Of a DNA stretch of 64,000 nucleotides, positions 27,601-34,953 are shown piece by piece. Below the pieces are notes generated by a model that did not search any database, was not told the origin of the DNA, and was given only the letters and a program-made list of their open reading frames with translations. Both the position numbers and the translations under genes were made by a program. Origin of the DNA: Candidatus Cloacimonadota bacterium (lineage in GTDB: Bacteria > Cloacimonadota > Cloacimonadia > Cloacimonadales > TCS61); the NCBI GenBank assembly GCA_021734835.1, contig JAIPIH010000005.1:62001-126000 (forward strand). Direction: 5' to 3'. Position 1 is the first letter of the stretch. The number at the start of each line of letters is the position of its first letter.

Positions 27601-27695
27601 CGGATATTTATATAGATCCCACACCGGAACAAATAATAAATGACGATGATGTGCAGCTGAAAAAAGCTATTGAAGAATTGTTGAAAGATATTTGA
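24627..27695 (+). CDS. Tricorn protease homologue (S41 family)
   Basis: A 1022-aa exported tricorn-type peptidase (archaeal tricorn is about 1070 aa). It has a signal peptide, a TolB-like six-bladed propeller (SPDGEKICFVYKNDLF, SPDGKKIAFNSNRNGWSGLY), a second propeller, a linker with lysine/acid-rich sequence, and a helical C1 domain. A PDZ domain follows (HNIKIGDILLTVDGNEVG), then the S41 catalytic domain with DVRNNGGGYIHD and the nucleophile in NENSFSDAEIFP. Tricorn trims peptides of 6-12 residues. Its position after the repeat/HEAT gene and the many secreted proteases nearby suggest an envelope protein-degrading lifestyle. Its SD GAGAGG overlaps the end of the previous gene. Confidence 0.92.
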   Translation: MKKTYFILLLFSITLLIAVEPHFMTSPAISPDGEKICFVYKNDLFLVPFSGGEVKRITATSASEWSPKFSPDGKKIAFNSNRNGWSGLYIYDFENAMIKTINQEEMNILDWFPDNKRILARGYQPGKGNIFYIVNLDGSFKLLTAFAGRNASVSGDGNKIIFDRRGEVYRESYTGSYNGELWQYDLIEHKFTRFTNTDFTEQYPVYSSISDEVYFACSDGNVFQLNKVENNNFERPIQLSKFKTWSARELSIAKSNNRLVFELFDKLWRFDPKTEKVSEIKIEFDQDCYVNPVKRENVKNSASNFTVSDDGQLVVFAYKFDLFAVPEKGGDVVQITKDQRGIDKVEILADNQTVIFTKRVEGELRLYKFNIKDIAKIEEIKWSESKYVNWLKRQKNTIVIGYSDNEKKHKVALADSMCNNIQTIINDQYVFGNVKISPDEKYLLYEATRPEMWTNHVYLYNIELATKELLYNHEGWLDNIFWGKDHKSVFFTEDGNIRRVDLQAREDFYKEKNHWKEILDPTLPKQEKTKSQEVDKTPIIIDSEGFSKRISTIISKPGNNWVVQVEDDSTLYYLNNFEKKYSLRKSDYSGENDKLITLYKNRPENLQFNEENKVFYYILEKKLYKQAAKKSKKAEIINMDYKYTYDNHKLNSDIFHQVWVEFGNGFYDPDMHGINWRKSRDKFSKYLQFADDTAILKKIVDEMIGEVNASHTGFYPRDESDFVTYHTAYCGIELDWEYFPKHGLTITKVYMKSKLNKPHNIKIGDILLTVDGNEVGKGMDFVPLFKDKIGEKVKLGIRSGKEMKVVTVKGLTFRENINLYYDNWVEERRLQVDDLSNGKIGYLHIRSMNHTSYRRFIQDLFAENADKEALIIDVRNNGGGYIHDMLVEILTKKPYALSTYRSFDGNMKYANPGNTVDVPMVLLINENSFSDAEIFPTLFKQFKLGKVIGMPTSGSVIGTGHHTFMDGSSMRMPSTGWFTPNGENMEGNGVQPDIYIDPTPEQIINDDDVQLKKAIEELLKDI

Positions 27696-27696
27696 T

Positions 27697-27723
27697 GATA
27701 CCTCTAGGATCAAATTTTTTTTT
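27697..27723 (+). terminator. Weak terminator after the tricorn gene
   Basis: GAT-A-CC / GGATC short stem with a TCTA loop and one bulge, then AAATTTTTTTTT. The stem is short, but the T-run and its position just after the stop fit intrinsic termination. Confidence 0.4.
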
Positions 27724-27729
27724 AATAAA

Positions 27730-29166
27730 TTATTGTACTGGTGCTAGAAGTCTAGCTATTTTTACAGCAAGTTTATACCAGAAAGGTTTTTTTGTATAGT
27801 CGTCATTAGTAATTCTGAAGCTGTTTGAAAAATCTTCCAACATCATGGCTTCAACTTTAGTAGCAAATTCTTTATTGCTGAACAACATGTTGATCTCGAA
27901 GTTGATGCGGAATGATCTGTTATCCAGATTCGCTGTACCAACCATAGATCTTTCATCATCTATAAGCATAGTTTTTTGATGCAACAAACCTTTGGAATAG
28001 CGATAGACTTTAACTCCCGCTTTAGTGATATCATCCAAATAGGATAAGGCTGAAAGATTTGTTATCAGGAGATCAGATTTTTCTGGGATCATTAATCTTA
28101 CATCAACTCCACGTAAGCCGGCTAATTGTAAAGCACAAAGAACTTGCTGATCCGGAACAAAATACGGGCTTGTTATCCATAATCGCTTTTTGGCAGAATT
28201 AATAGAGTGGACAAAAAAGATACCGCAAGTTTCTAATTCATCTGCTGGACCGCTTGGTAAAACGAGAACAATATTTTTCCATTTTTTGTTGTACTTCGGT
28301 TCCCAGTTAAGCTCAGGAACATTATTTGTCGCCCAATACCAATCTGAAATAAAAGGTAATTGAGTACTTAAAACAGAAGGTCCTTCCACTTTAACATGAG
28401 TATCGCGCCAAAAACCGTATTTTTTTTGTGTACCCATATATTTATCAGTTACATTAAGTCCACCAACATAGGCGATTTCACCATCTACAACAACTATTTT
28501 TCTGTGATTCCGGAAATTAAGTCTTAACCTGTATGCCCAACCTTTCCGGTTCTTGAAATTACTCACCAGGATTCCATTTTTTCTCATTTTGTTAAAATAT
28601 GATTGTGGTAAACCAGTACAGCCTATATCATCATATAATAAATAAATCTTAACACCTTCTCTAGCTTTATGGATCAATTTGGACTGCAGTTTTTTACCAA
28701 GATTATCATCATGGATCTTATAAAATTGTACTAAAATGTAACACTTGGCATGATCGATTCCAGAAAAAATTGCTTTGAATGTGTTCTCACCATTAATAAG
28801 TAATTCTGCTTTATTATAAGAGGTGGATGGCATATCTGCTAATCTCTCAACCACGCTGATATCGGGTTGCTCATCATGAGAAATCAGATTATCCTTTTGA
28901 AATTTAAGCCTTAAGTTCTGAGCAAGTGCATTGATTTTCAAGTCACCTGATCTCCGAGCGTTGATATATCCATAGAATTTTCTGTCTCCGAACAGCCAGT
29001 AAAGAGGAACAGCTAAATATGGGAATAATATCAGTGTAACTGCCCAGGCAACTGAACCTTGAGATGTCCTTCCCTTCCAGATCGCATCAAGTGCAGCTAT
29101 AAAGCCAAGTATGTGGAATCCGATCAATGCTAACCACAAGAAAAATTTTATTCCATCAATGAACAT
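27730..29166 (-). CDS. cls: Cardiolipin synthase
   Basis: A 478-aa phospholipase D-superfamily enzyme that condenses two phosphatidylglycerols to cardiolipin. Two N-terminal TM helices (residues 5-27 and 38-59, LFPYLAVPLYWLFGDRKFYGY) are typical of bacterial Cls. Both HKD motifs are present: HRKIVVVDG near 221 and HQKTMLIDD near 404, each followed by the conserved VGxxN segment (VGGLNV, VGTANLDNRS). SD GAGGAG precedes its ATG, which overlaps the TPR gene stop (TAATG). Confidence 0.95.
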   Translation of the reverse strand: MFIDGIKFFLWLALIGFHILGFIAALDAIWKGRTSQGSVAWAVTLILFPYLAVPLYWLFGDRKFYGYINARRSGDLKINALAQNLRLKFQKDNLISHDEQPDISVVERLADMPSTSYNKAELLINGENTFKAIFSGIDHAKCYILVQFYKIHDDNLGKKLQSKLIHKAREGVKIYLLYDDIGCTGLPQSYFNKMRKNGILVSNFKNRKGWAYRLRLNFRNHRKIVVVDGEIAYVGGLNVTDKYMGTQKKYGFWRDTHVKVEGPSVLSTQLPFISDWYWATNNVPELNWEPKYNKKWKNIVLVLPSGPADELETCGIFFVHSINSAKKRLWITSPYFVPDQQVLCALQLAGLRGVDVRLMIPEKSDLLITNLSALSYLDDITKAGVKVYRYSKGLLHQKTMLIDDERSMVGTANLDNRSFRINFEINMLFSNKEFATKVEAMMLEDFSNSFRITNDDYTKKPFWYKLAVKIARLLAPVQ

Positions 29167-30053
29167 TAGCTCCTCACAATATTTTTACCAAGTATTTTCA
29201 ACAATTTGTCACGCAAAAGCGATATCACTACGTTATAACCGAGATTTTTCTGAGCAAGTTCTGTTATTGAAAATGCTTCCTCATATCTCTCATTATCCAT
29301 ATAAAGATGAGTAAGTTGAACGTAGGCTTTACTGTTAGAGGGGTAGTATTTAATAGTTTGCAGCATCAATTCTATAGCTTTTTCGATTTTCCCAACTTGC
29401 AAACAAGTGTATGCGTACATTAAGTAGGAGTTTGTCATGTCAACTTTTAGTTTTTCCGCAGATTCAAATGCCAAAAAAGCTTTTAGATAATTTTTTTGGT
29501 CAAAGTAAGCTAAACCTTTTAACAAAGTTATTGATCCAAGTTTTCCGAATTTTTTTTGTGCTTTCTCTAAAGTCTGTATACCTTTTTCAAGTTTTCCAGT
29601 TAATAAATACATTTCTGATAAGAAAATAACAGGTAGTGATGTAGTTATTTTTTGAGAAGGTATGTTCTCCAAGATATCGATACTTTTTTCTTTCTGTCCT
29701 AATCTGGAATAAGCAAAAGCTTTATTATAGTCTAGTTCCGGAAAAGTAGCTTGAATCATGTTATAATAATCGACAGCCAATTTGTATTCTTTCAAGCCCA
29801 GGAATGAATTTGCTAACTGGAAGATAGCAGTTACATTGGCAGGATCATCTTTCAATACTTGATGATATATGCCTACAGCCTTACGAAAGATTTTTTTGCT
29901 GAAATATATTCCTGCCAAAAATAGCTTTAAATCCTCACTCTTGGGGAATTGAACTAAGCCTCGCTGTAGTATTCGTGTAGATTCAAGCCAATTAGAGTCT
30001 AATTGCATCTTGGCTTGCCAAATAATATTTTGCATTTTTTTTGATTCTGACAT
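29166..30053 (-). CDS. TPR-repeat protein
   Basis: A 295-aa protein made almost entirely of tetratricopeptide repeats (about seven; AVGIYHQVLKDDPANVTAIFQLANSF, AIELMLQTIKYYPSNSKAYVQLTHLY). No signal peptide or TM helix is seen, so it is probably cytoplasmic. Such proteins are scaffolds and the partner is unknown. It sits between the Dus gene (3 nt upstream) and cls (TAATG overlap), in a five-gene tightly packed operon. Confidence 0.85.
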   Translation of the reverse strand: MSESKKMQNIIWQAKMQLDSNWLESTRILQRGLVQFPKSEDLKLFLAGIYFSKKIFRKAVGIYHQVLKDDPANVTAIFQLANSFLGLKEYKLAVDYYNMIQATFPELDYNKAFAYSRLGQKEKSIDILENIPSQKITTSLPVIFLSEMYLLTGKLEKGIQTLEKAQKKFGKLGSITLLKGLAYFDQKNYLKAFLAFESAEKLKVDMTNSYLMYAYTCLQVGKIEKAIELMLQTIKYYPSNSKAYVQLTHLYMDNERYEEAFSITELAQKNLGYNVVISLLRDKLLKILGKNIVRS

Positions 30054-30056
30054 TTA

Positions 30057-31040
30057 TTATCCTATGGACAATTTGTTACGATAAAGTTCTTTGATCAATG
30101 TTACTATTTCGTTTACATCTTCACTTTTATTAATGCTGGCTCTGACCTTAGCTCCACCTTGGAATCCTTTCGTGTAATGAGAAAAATGAGTTCGCATTTC
30201 TAAAAGGGCTTGTTGCTTACCTTTATCATTGATCGTTAAGTTCAAATGTTTTTGAATTATCTTCAATTTTTCTTCAGTTGTTGGTTCACTCTCATCATTA
30301 TTGGTCATGAAATTTTTGATTTTTGTAAAAAACCAGGGTTTACCGATAACTCCCCGACCTATCATAATGGAATCGCATCGAGTCTCATCATACATCTGTA
30401 ATACGTCTTGAATTGTTTTTACATCTCCATTTCCTACCACCGGTACACTAACTTTCTGTTTCAATTCTTTTAACAGAGTCCAATTGCTTTTCCCGGAATA
30501 CATCTGACTTCTGGTACGAGGATGCAGACATAAAACATCAGCACCGGCATTTTGCATTTTAATACCAAATTCAATAGCATTAACACTACTATTATCCCAA
30601 CCTGCCCGGAATTTAACAGAAAGTGGAACCTCTTTTGGTTGAAGTTTATTTTTGACTTTACTAACAATTTCTGCTGCTATATCAGGTGTGGTCATCATTG
30701 ATGATCCAGCTCCACGTTTAACAACTTTTTTTACAGGACAACCCATATTAATATCTATAAAGTCTGGTTCTATACTAAGTGCAACATCCAGGGCTTTTAG
30801 GAATATCTCTGGATTAGAACCAAAGAGCTGCAAACCGAAAGGACGCTGCGATTGATCGAATCTGGCATATTCCAAACTACGTTCCTTGTTATAGAGCAGT
30901 CCGTCAACACTTACCATTTCACTTACCACAACATCCGCACCGCATTCTTTACATATACTGCGAAATGATCTATCTGTGATCCCGGCGAGCGGAGCAAGCC
31001 AGATTTTATGATCGGTAAGTTTTTCAATTATACTCTGCAT
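30057..31040 (-). CDS. dusB: tRNA-dihydrouridine synthase, DusB type
   Basis: A 327-aa FMN enzyme that reduces uridines in tRNA D-loops using NAD(P)H. It has APLAGITDRSFR at the N-terminus, the catalytic Cys in INMGCPVKKVVKRGAG, the FMN-binding VVGNGDV and the MIGRGVIGKPW segment. The length and the 'NMGCPVKK..GAGS' pattern fit the DusB branch. It overlaps the SpoU-family gene by one base (TAATG), placing two tRNA/rRNA modification enzymes together. Confidence 0.93.
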   Translation of the reverse strand: MQSIIEKLTDHKIWLAPLAGITDRSFRSICKECGADVVVSEMVSVDGLLYNKERSLEYARFDQSQRPFGLQLFGSNPEIFLKALDVALSIEPDFIDINMGCPVKKVVKRGAGSSMMTTPDIAAEIVSKVKNKLQPKEVPLSVKFRAGWDNSSVNAIEFGIKMQNAGADVLCLHPRTRSQMYSGKSNWTLLKELKQKVSVPVVGNGDVKTIQDVLQMYDETRCDSIMIGRGVIGKPWFFTKIKNFMTNNDESEPTTEEKLKIIQKHLNLTINDKGKQQALLEMRTHFSHYTKGFQGGAKVRASINKSEDVNEIVTLIKELYRNKLSIG

Positions 31041-31771
31041 TATTCATTAATGAAATGATAAATCGCAATACCGGCTGCAACTGCGGCATTTATAGATTCA
31101 ATCTCACCCAAAATTGGTATTTTCACTTTATAATCAGAAATTTTCAGAATATCCTCACGAATGCCATTTGCTTCTGAACCTATAACGAGCATTAGGTTGG
31201 CTGGCTTCTTAACTTCAAAAATATTCTGTGAATCTTGCAAGGTTGTTGAAACAATAGTATTATTTATACTTTTAAGCCAGCTATGCTCATGAGTTTCCGA
31301 AGGTAATTTGAAAACTGTTCCCAAAGAAGCTCTAATAGCTTTCGGATTGTAAATATCACAGCAGTCAGGAGAAAGAATTATTCCGGAAACTCCTGCCGCA
31401 GTTGCCGTTCGAAATATTGTGCCCAAATTACCAGGATCTTTGATCCCATCCAAATAAATTAAAAAAAGTGAATCTCTAATAGGAATATTTCCGATTGATA
31501 TCACTGCTGCGATTTCCTGGTTTGTTTTTGTTTCAGTCAATTTTTTCATTTGATTTTCATTAGCAGTTAAGATCCTTTTTGCAGAGTACTTATTGATGTC
31601 AAGTTTGCTATCCTGTGAGAAAATAAGTTCCTCAAAAGTGACTTTATAATCAGTTAATTGATCAATTAATCGTACACCCTCAACTACTGTTTTCTTTTCT
31701 ACCTGACGATATTTCTTCTGATTGAGCTTAGTTAATTCTTTAACTTTATTATTTGATATCTTGGGATACAT
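31040..31771 (-). CDS. TrmH/SpoU-family RNA 2'-O-methyltransferase
   Basis: A 243-aa SPOUT methyltransferase. The substrate-binding N-terminal domain carries VVEGVRLIDQL. The knotted catalytic domain has motif 1 YLDGIKDPGNLGTIFRTATAAG, motif 2 VIGSEANGIRED and motif 3 IPILGEIESINAAVAAGIAIYH. It probably methylates 23S rRNA or a tRNA 2'-OH with SAM; the exact target is not visible. It overlaps the HD-GYP gene upstream and the Dus gene downstream by one base each. Confidence 0.92.
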   Translation of the reverse strand: MYPKISNNKVKELTKLNQKKYRQVEKKTVVEGVRLIDQLTDYKVTFEELIFSQDSKLDINKYSAKRILTANENQMKKLTETKTNQEIAAVISIGNIPIRDSLFLIYLDGIKDPGNLGTIFRTATAAGVSGIILSPDCCDIYNPKAIRASLGTVFKLPSETHEHSWLKSINNTIVSTTLQDSQNIFEVKKPANLMLVIGSEANGIREDILKISDYKVKIPILGEIESINAAVAAGIAIYHFINE

Positions 31772-33354
31772 TATTTCTTTAACATAGCTTTAATTGCGGC
31801 AATATTTACATCATCAATCTGCTTTGGTTTCAGGAATAGCTTAGCATATTTAAAATATAATTTCGACTCTAGCAGCAGCAGGAAGAGATCTTTATCAATT
31901 TCTCCATCTTTAACCATAAAAGCCATTATTTTCAGGGTTTCTGTTAGGGGTTTACCATCTTTGTAAGGTCTATCAGAAGCAGTTAAAGCTTCATAGAGAT
32001 CTGCAATAGCAATGATCCGTGCCTGCAACGGTAAATCTTTTGCTGTTTTCTGGAAGGGATAGCCTTTACCATTTAATTTTTCATGATGTGATGCCGCATA
32101 CAATGACACGTTTTTTAGTTTTTTGGGATAAGTTAACTCTGTTAACATCTCATAAGAAACTAAGGCATGTTCCTGCATCTTTTTAAGTTCCGAGGCTAAT
32201 AATGTTCCTTTTCTAATGGAAAGATTTTCTTTTTCGTTTGCCGAGATCAAATTATACTTTTGGCCACCTGAGCTGTATCTGAAATTATAAATTTCATTAA
32301 TTCTAGAGAGATATTCATCTTTCATAAACTCTTCGCCGGTATTTATTTTGGTAATAAAAACTTTATCATCTTCAAGTTTTTTGTATAGCAGTCTGAGTTT
32401 CTCTTTCTTTTTGTCGTCGTTTGTGTATTCTAAATCTTTTTTGATCAGTGCAAAAATTAATTCAAATCTAACTTTAATCATTTCAATTCTATCCAAAATG
32501 GTTTCCAATTTTTTAGCTTTATCCCTGATATAAATTGGAGTTGTTATTTTTCCAATATCGTGCATCCATCCTGCCATACTTATCTCTTGAAGCTCATCAG
32601 CACTATAGTTAACATCTTTAAAAAATTGTGTATCCGAATTAACTTCCTTAGAGAGCATTTCGGAAAGTGAAGCAACTCGTTTAATATGATCTCCGGTGTA
32701 TTTGGATTTACGGTCAATCGCAGCAGCAATGCTTTTGATAAATTGATAGAGTAATTGTTCTAAGCTTTCAATCAGCTTTTTATTCGAATATGCAATTGCT
32801 GATTGTGAGGCGAGAGAGGACAGCATTGTAACGTGCTCTTCTGTAAAATCTGTAATATTGCCTTTATCATCATAGGCGTTAATAAGCTGAATTACACCTA
32901 GAAGCTGATCTTCGTGATCTTTCATCGGAATCGCAGCCATAGATTTGGAATGGTATTCATTATTCTTATCATAATTTTTTGTACCGCTGTTATCAAAAAT
33001 ATTTTGATGATAGGCATCTTTTACCGTGTTTGCCTTGCCGGAATGTGCAACATAAGACGCAAAGTTTTTGTATGTTTTACGCCCATCGTTAGCATAAAGC
33101 GGTACACTAGGCCACTTTGCTGTATCGGCTATTCCTAAATTCAATTTTTTGGATTTTGTACAAATGATCTTAAAATCGAGATGCTGTTTATCCTCTGATA
33201 AAGTATAAATGGTTCCTCCATCGGCATTTGTAAATCTCATAGCTTCGTCCAGAACCAATTTGAAAAAATTGTTGATATCTTTTTCACCGGATATAGCAAT
33301 TCCGATGTTTGTTAAAGCCTTAATTTGCCTTATGAGTTCCTCAGTACCTAACAT
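31771..33354 (-). CDS. GAF-HD-GYP cyclic-di-GMP phosphodiesterase
   Basis: A 527-aa protein with an N-terminal GAF domain (about 12-190; FTNADGGTIYTLSEDKQHLDFK, AIPMKDHEDQLLGVIQLIN) and an HD-GYP domain (about 205-500). HD-GYP residues are present: YTGDHIKRVA, MAGWMHDIGKI, HHEKLNGKGYP and IIAIADLYEALTASDRPY. The expected role is hydrolysis of cyclic di-GMP. About 100 residues are inserted between the HD motif and the conserved 'EHALVSYEML' helix, an insertion that I recall in other GAF-HD-GYP sensors. It is first in the 33354-27730 operon, divergent from the MocA gene. Confidence 0.92.
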   Translation of the reverse strand: MLGTEELIRQIKALTNIGIAISGEKDINNFFKLVLDEAMRFTNADGGTIYTLSEDKQHLDFKIICTKSKKLNLGIADTAKWPSVPLYANDGRKTYKNFASYVAHSGKANTVKDAYHQNIFDNSGTKNYDKNNEYHSKSMAAIPMKDHEDQLLGVIQLINAYDDKGNITDFTEEHVTMLSSLASQSAIAYSNKKLIESLEQLLYQFIKSIAAAIDRKSKYTGDHIKRVASLSEMLSKEVNSDTQFFKDVNYSADELQEISMAGWMHDIGKITTPIYIRDKAKKLETILDRIEMIKVRFELIFALIKKDLEYTNDDKKKEKLRLLYKKLEDDKVFITKINTGEEFMKDEYLSRINEIYNFRYSSGGQKYNLISANEKENLSIRKGTLLASELKKMQEHALVSYEMLTELTYPKKLKNVSLYAASHHEKLNGKGYPFQKTAKDLPLQARIIAIADLYEALTASDRPYKDGKPLTETLKIMAFMVKDGEIDKDLFLLLLESKLYFKYAKLFLKPKQIDDVNIAAIKAMLKK

Positions 33355-33378
33355 AATTTACCTTCATCACCTAATTAT

Positions 33379-33440
33379 TTGACACGATCAAGCGATCCTT
33401 AATTATTGGAATGTTAAATGAAATAGATTTAATATGTCAA
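33379..33440. promoter_or_regulatory. Divergent TTGACA boxes between the HD-GYP and MocA genes
   Basis: TTGACA occurs on the plus strand at 33379-33384 and on the minus strand at 33440-33435, each roughly 80 nt before the gene it faces (MocA at 33464, HD-GYP at 33354). Neither has a consensus -10 at 17 nt (ATTATT and TTAACA respectively). Confidence 0.35.
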
Positions 33441-33463
33441 ATATTTTATCTTAGAAGGTGCTT

Positions 33464-34063
33464 ATGTTCAACTCGATTATATTAGCAGCAGGAAGATCTA
33501 GCAGAATGGGAAGTGATAAAGCACTTCTTGAAATTAACGGTAAACCTGCGATTATACACATTCTAAGAAAATTGGAGAAGTTCACTGATAATATCTACAT
33601 CGTTCTTGGTGATAATCTGGATGCTGTTAAACAAGAAGTACTCAAAGATTTTGATCCTATAAACATTTCCTTTATTTTTAATGAACTGCATAAAAAGGGT
33701 ATGTTTTCTTCTGTTCAAAAGGGATTTTCCAGCTTAAAAAATTCTGATGCAGTGATATTTCAATTGATCGACCAACCTTTTATTCCTCTAGTAGCTTATA
33801 AAAAATTGATTGAAAATTACGATCCTGAAATTCTGATCACCCAACTTTCTTATACTAAAAATAGTATTAAACATGGAGGACATCCACTGCTATTTGCTCC
33901 TGACTTTAAAGAGATCGTACTTTCATATCCGCTGGAATCTCAACTCAATGAAGTGATCAATGATAATAATGATAACCGAAAATTCATTGAAATTAATCAT
34001 GAAGCAATTTTAGATAATTTAAATACTAAAAAGGAATTTTTAAAAAGAATAAGGAATAAATAA
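33464..34063 (+). CDS. MocA-like molybdopterin nucleotidyltransferase
   Basis: A 199-aa MobA/MocA-type enzyme predicted to add CMP (or GMP) to molybdopterin, giving the cofactor used by molybdenum hydroxylases. The NTP-binding signature is LAAGRSSRMGSDKALLEI, followed by QLIDQPFIP and HGGHPLLF, as in MocA/YgfJ. An in-frame GTG lies 6 nt upstream, but AGAAGG is spaced 5 nt from the ATG at 33464, so I start there. It overlaps xdhC by one base (TAATG), a standard pairing for insertion of the sulfurated cofactor. Confidence 0.88.
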   Translation: MFNSIILAAGRSSRMGSDKALLEINGKPAIIHILRKLEKFTDNIYIVLGDNLDAVKQEVLKDFDPINISFIFNELHKKGMFSSVQKGFSSLKNSDAVIFQLIDQPFIPLVAYKKLIENYDPEILITQLSYTKNSIKHGGHPLLFAPDFKEIVLSYPLESQLNEVINDNNDNRKFIEINHEAILDNLNTKKEFLKRIRNK

Positions 34064-34878
34064 TGGAAACAGCAGTATTCAATATTTTACAAAAAGCCGT
34101 AGATAATCAAAAACAAGGCATTCCTTTTGTGATGGCAACTGTAGTGGAAGGTGTAGAAAAAACACCTGGCAGATCAGGTTTCAAGCTAATTGCTTATGAG
34201 GATAAAACATCGGAAGGTACAGTAGGCGGAGGCAAATTAGAAAGGATGGTCCTTGATAAATGTGAGCAAATTCACAAAACTAAAAAAAATGCTCTCTTAG
34301 AATTTTTACTTACAGAAACTTCGGAAGGGATCGGCATGATGTGCGGAGGAACTGCCAAAGTATATCTTGAATACTATCCTCCAACCAGGAAAATGTATAT
34401 TTTCGGAGCAGGGCATCTTTGTCGAAGCATCGTTCCAATATTTAATTCGATTGGATTTTATTGCGTTGTACTCGATAACAGAGAAGAGTATGGTAACAAG
34501 GAAAGAATACCACTTGCTAAGGAAGTATATGCCGTAGACTATTTTAAATTCTTGGAGACATTCAAACCGGGAGAGAATGATTCAATTGTTATTTTCACAC
34601 ATGGACATAAATATGATTTTGATATTTTAGATAAAATATGTGAAAAGAATTTCCAAGTAAAATACATTGGCATGATCGGTTCAAAAATTAAAGCACAAGA
34701 TGCAATTTCACGGATCAGCAAAAAACAATACTTAGGTGATCTGATTACTTCAGTGCATGCCCCTATCGGCTTGAATATAGGAAAAACCACTACTCAGGAG
34801 ATCGCTATTGCTATTACAGCGGAAATATTAGCTGTGTATAATGAAATATTCGATATTTACTCTCTAAGTAAAAAATAG
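34063..34878 (+). CDS. xdhC: XdhC/CoxI-family molybdenum cofactor insertion factor
   Basis: A 271-aa XdhC-family protein, which binds, sulfurates or hands over the molybdenum cofactor to xanthine dehydrogenase-like hydroxylases. The N-terminal XdhC domain has KTPGRSGFK, GTVGGGKLE and MMCGGTAKVYLE. The C-terminal Rossmann domain has IFGAGHLCRSIVPIF and IGMIGSKIKAQ, ending in the family's APIGLNIGKTTTQEIAIAI. No hydroxylase gene is in the window. In some anaerobes this gene pair serves selenium-dependent hydroxylases; this is family knowledge, not seen here. Confidence 0.92.
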   Translation: METAVFNILQKAVDNQKQGIPFVMATVVEGVEKTPGRSGFKLIAYEDKTSEGTVGGGKLERMVLDKCEQIHKTKKNALLEFLLTETSEGIGMMCGGTAKVYLEYYPPTRKMYIFGAGHLCRSIVPIFNSIGFYCVVLDNREEYGNKERIPLAKEVYAVDYFKFLETFKPGENDSIVIFTHGHKYDFDILDKICEKNFQVKYIGMIGSKIKAQDAISRISKKQYLGDLITSVHAPIGLNIGKTTTQEIAIAITAEILAVYNEIFDIYSLSKK

Positions 34879-34898
34879 ATATTCATTGTTTTTATATA

Positions 34899-34904
34899 TT
34901 GACA
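34899..34904 (+). promoter_or_regulatory. TTGACA box upstream of the rotor operon
   Basis: TTGACATAAA at 34899, 55 nt before the ATG of the first gene, followed by CTAAT 8 nt on. The same word TTGACATAAA...CTAAT recurs at 50145. No clear -10 is present at 17 nt. Confidence 0.35.
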
Positions 34905-34953
34905 TAAATACCTAATCTTCTCACTTTTATCATAATCAAGATCTGGAGCTAAA

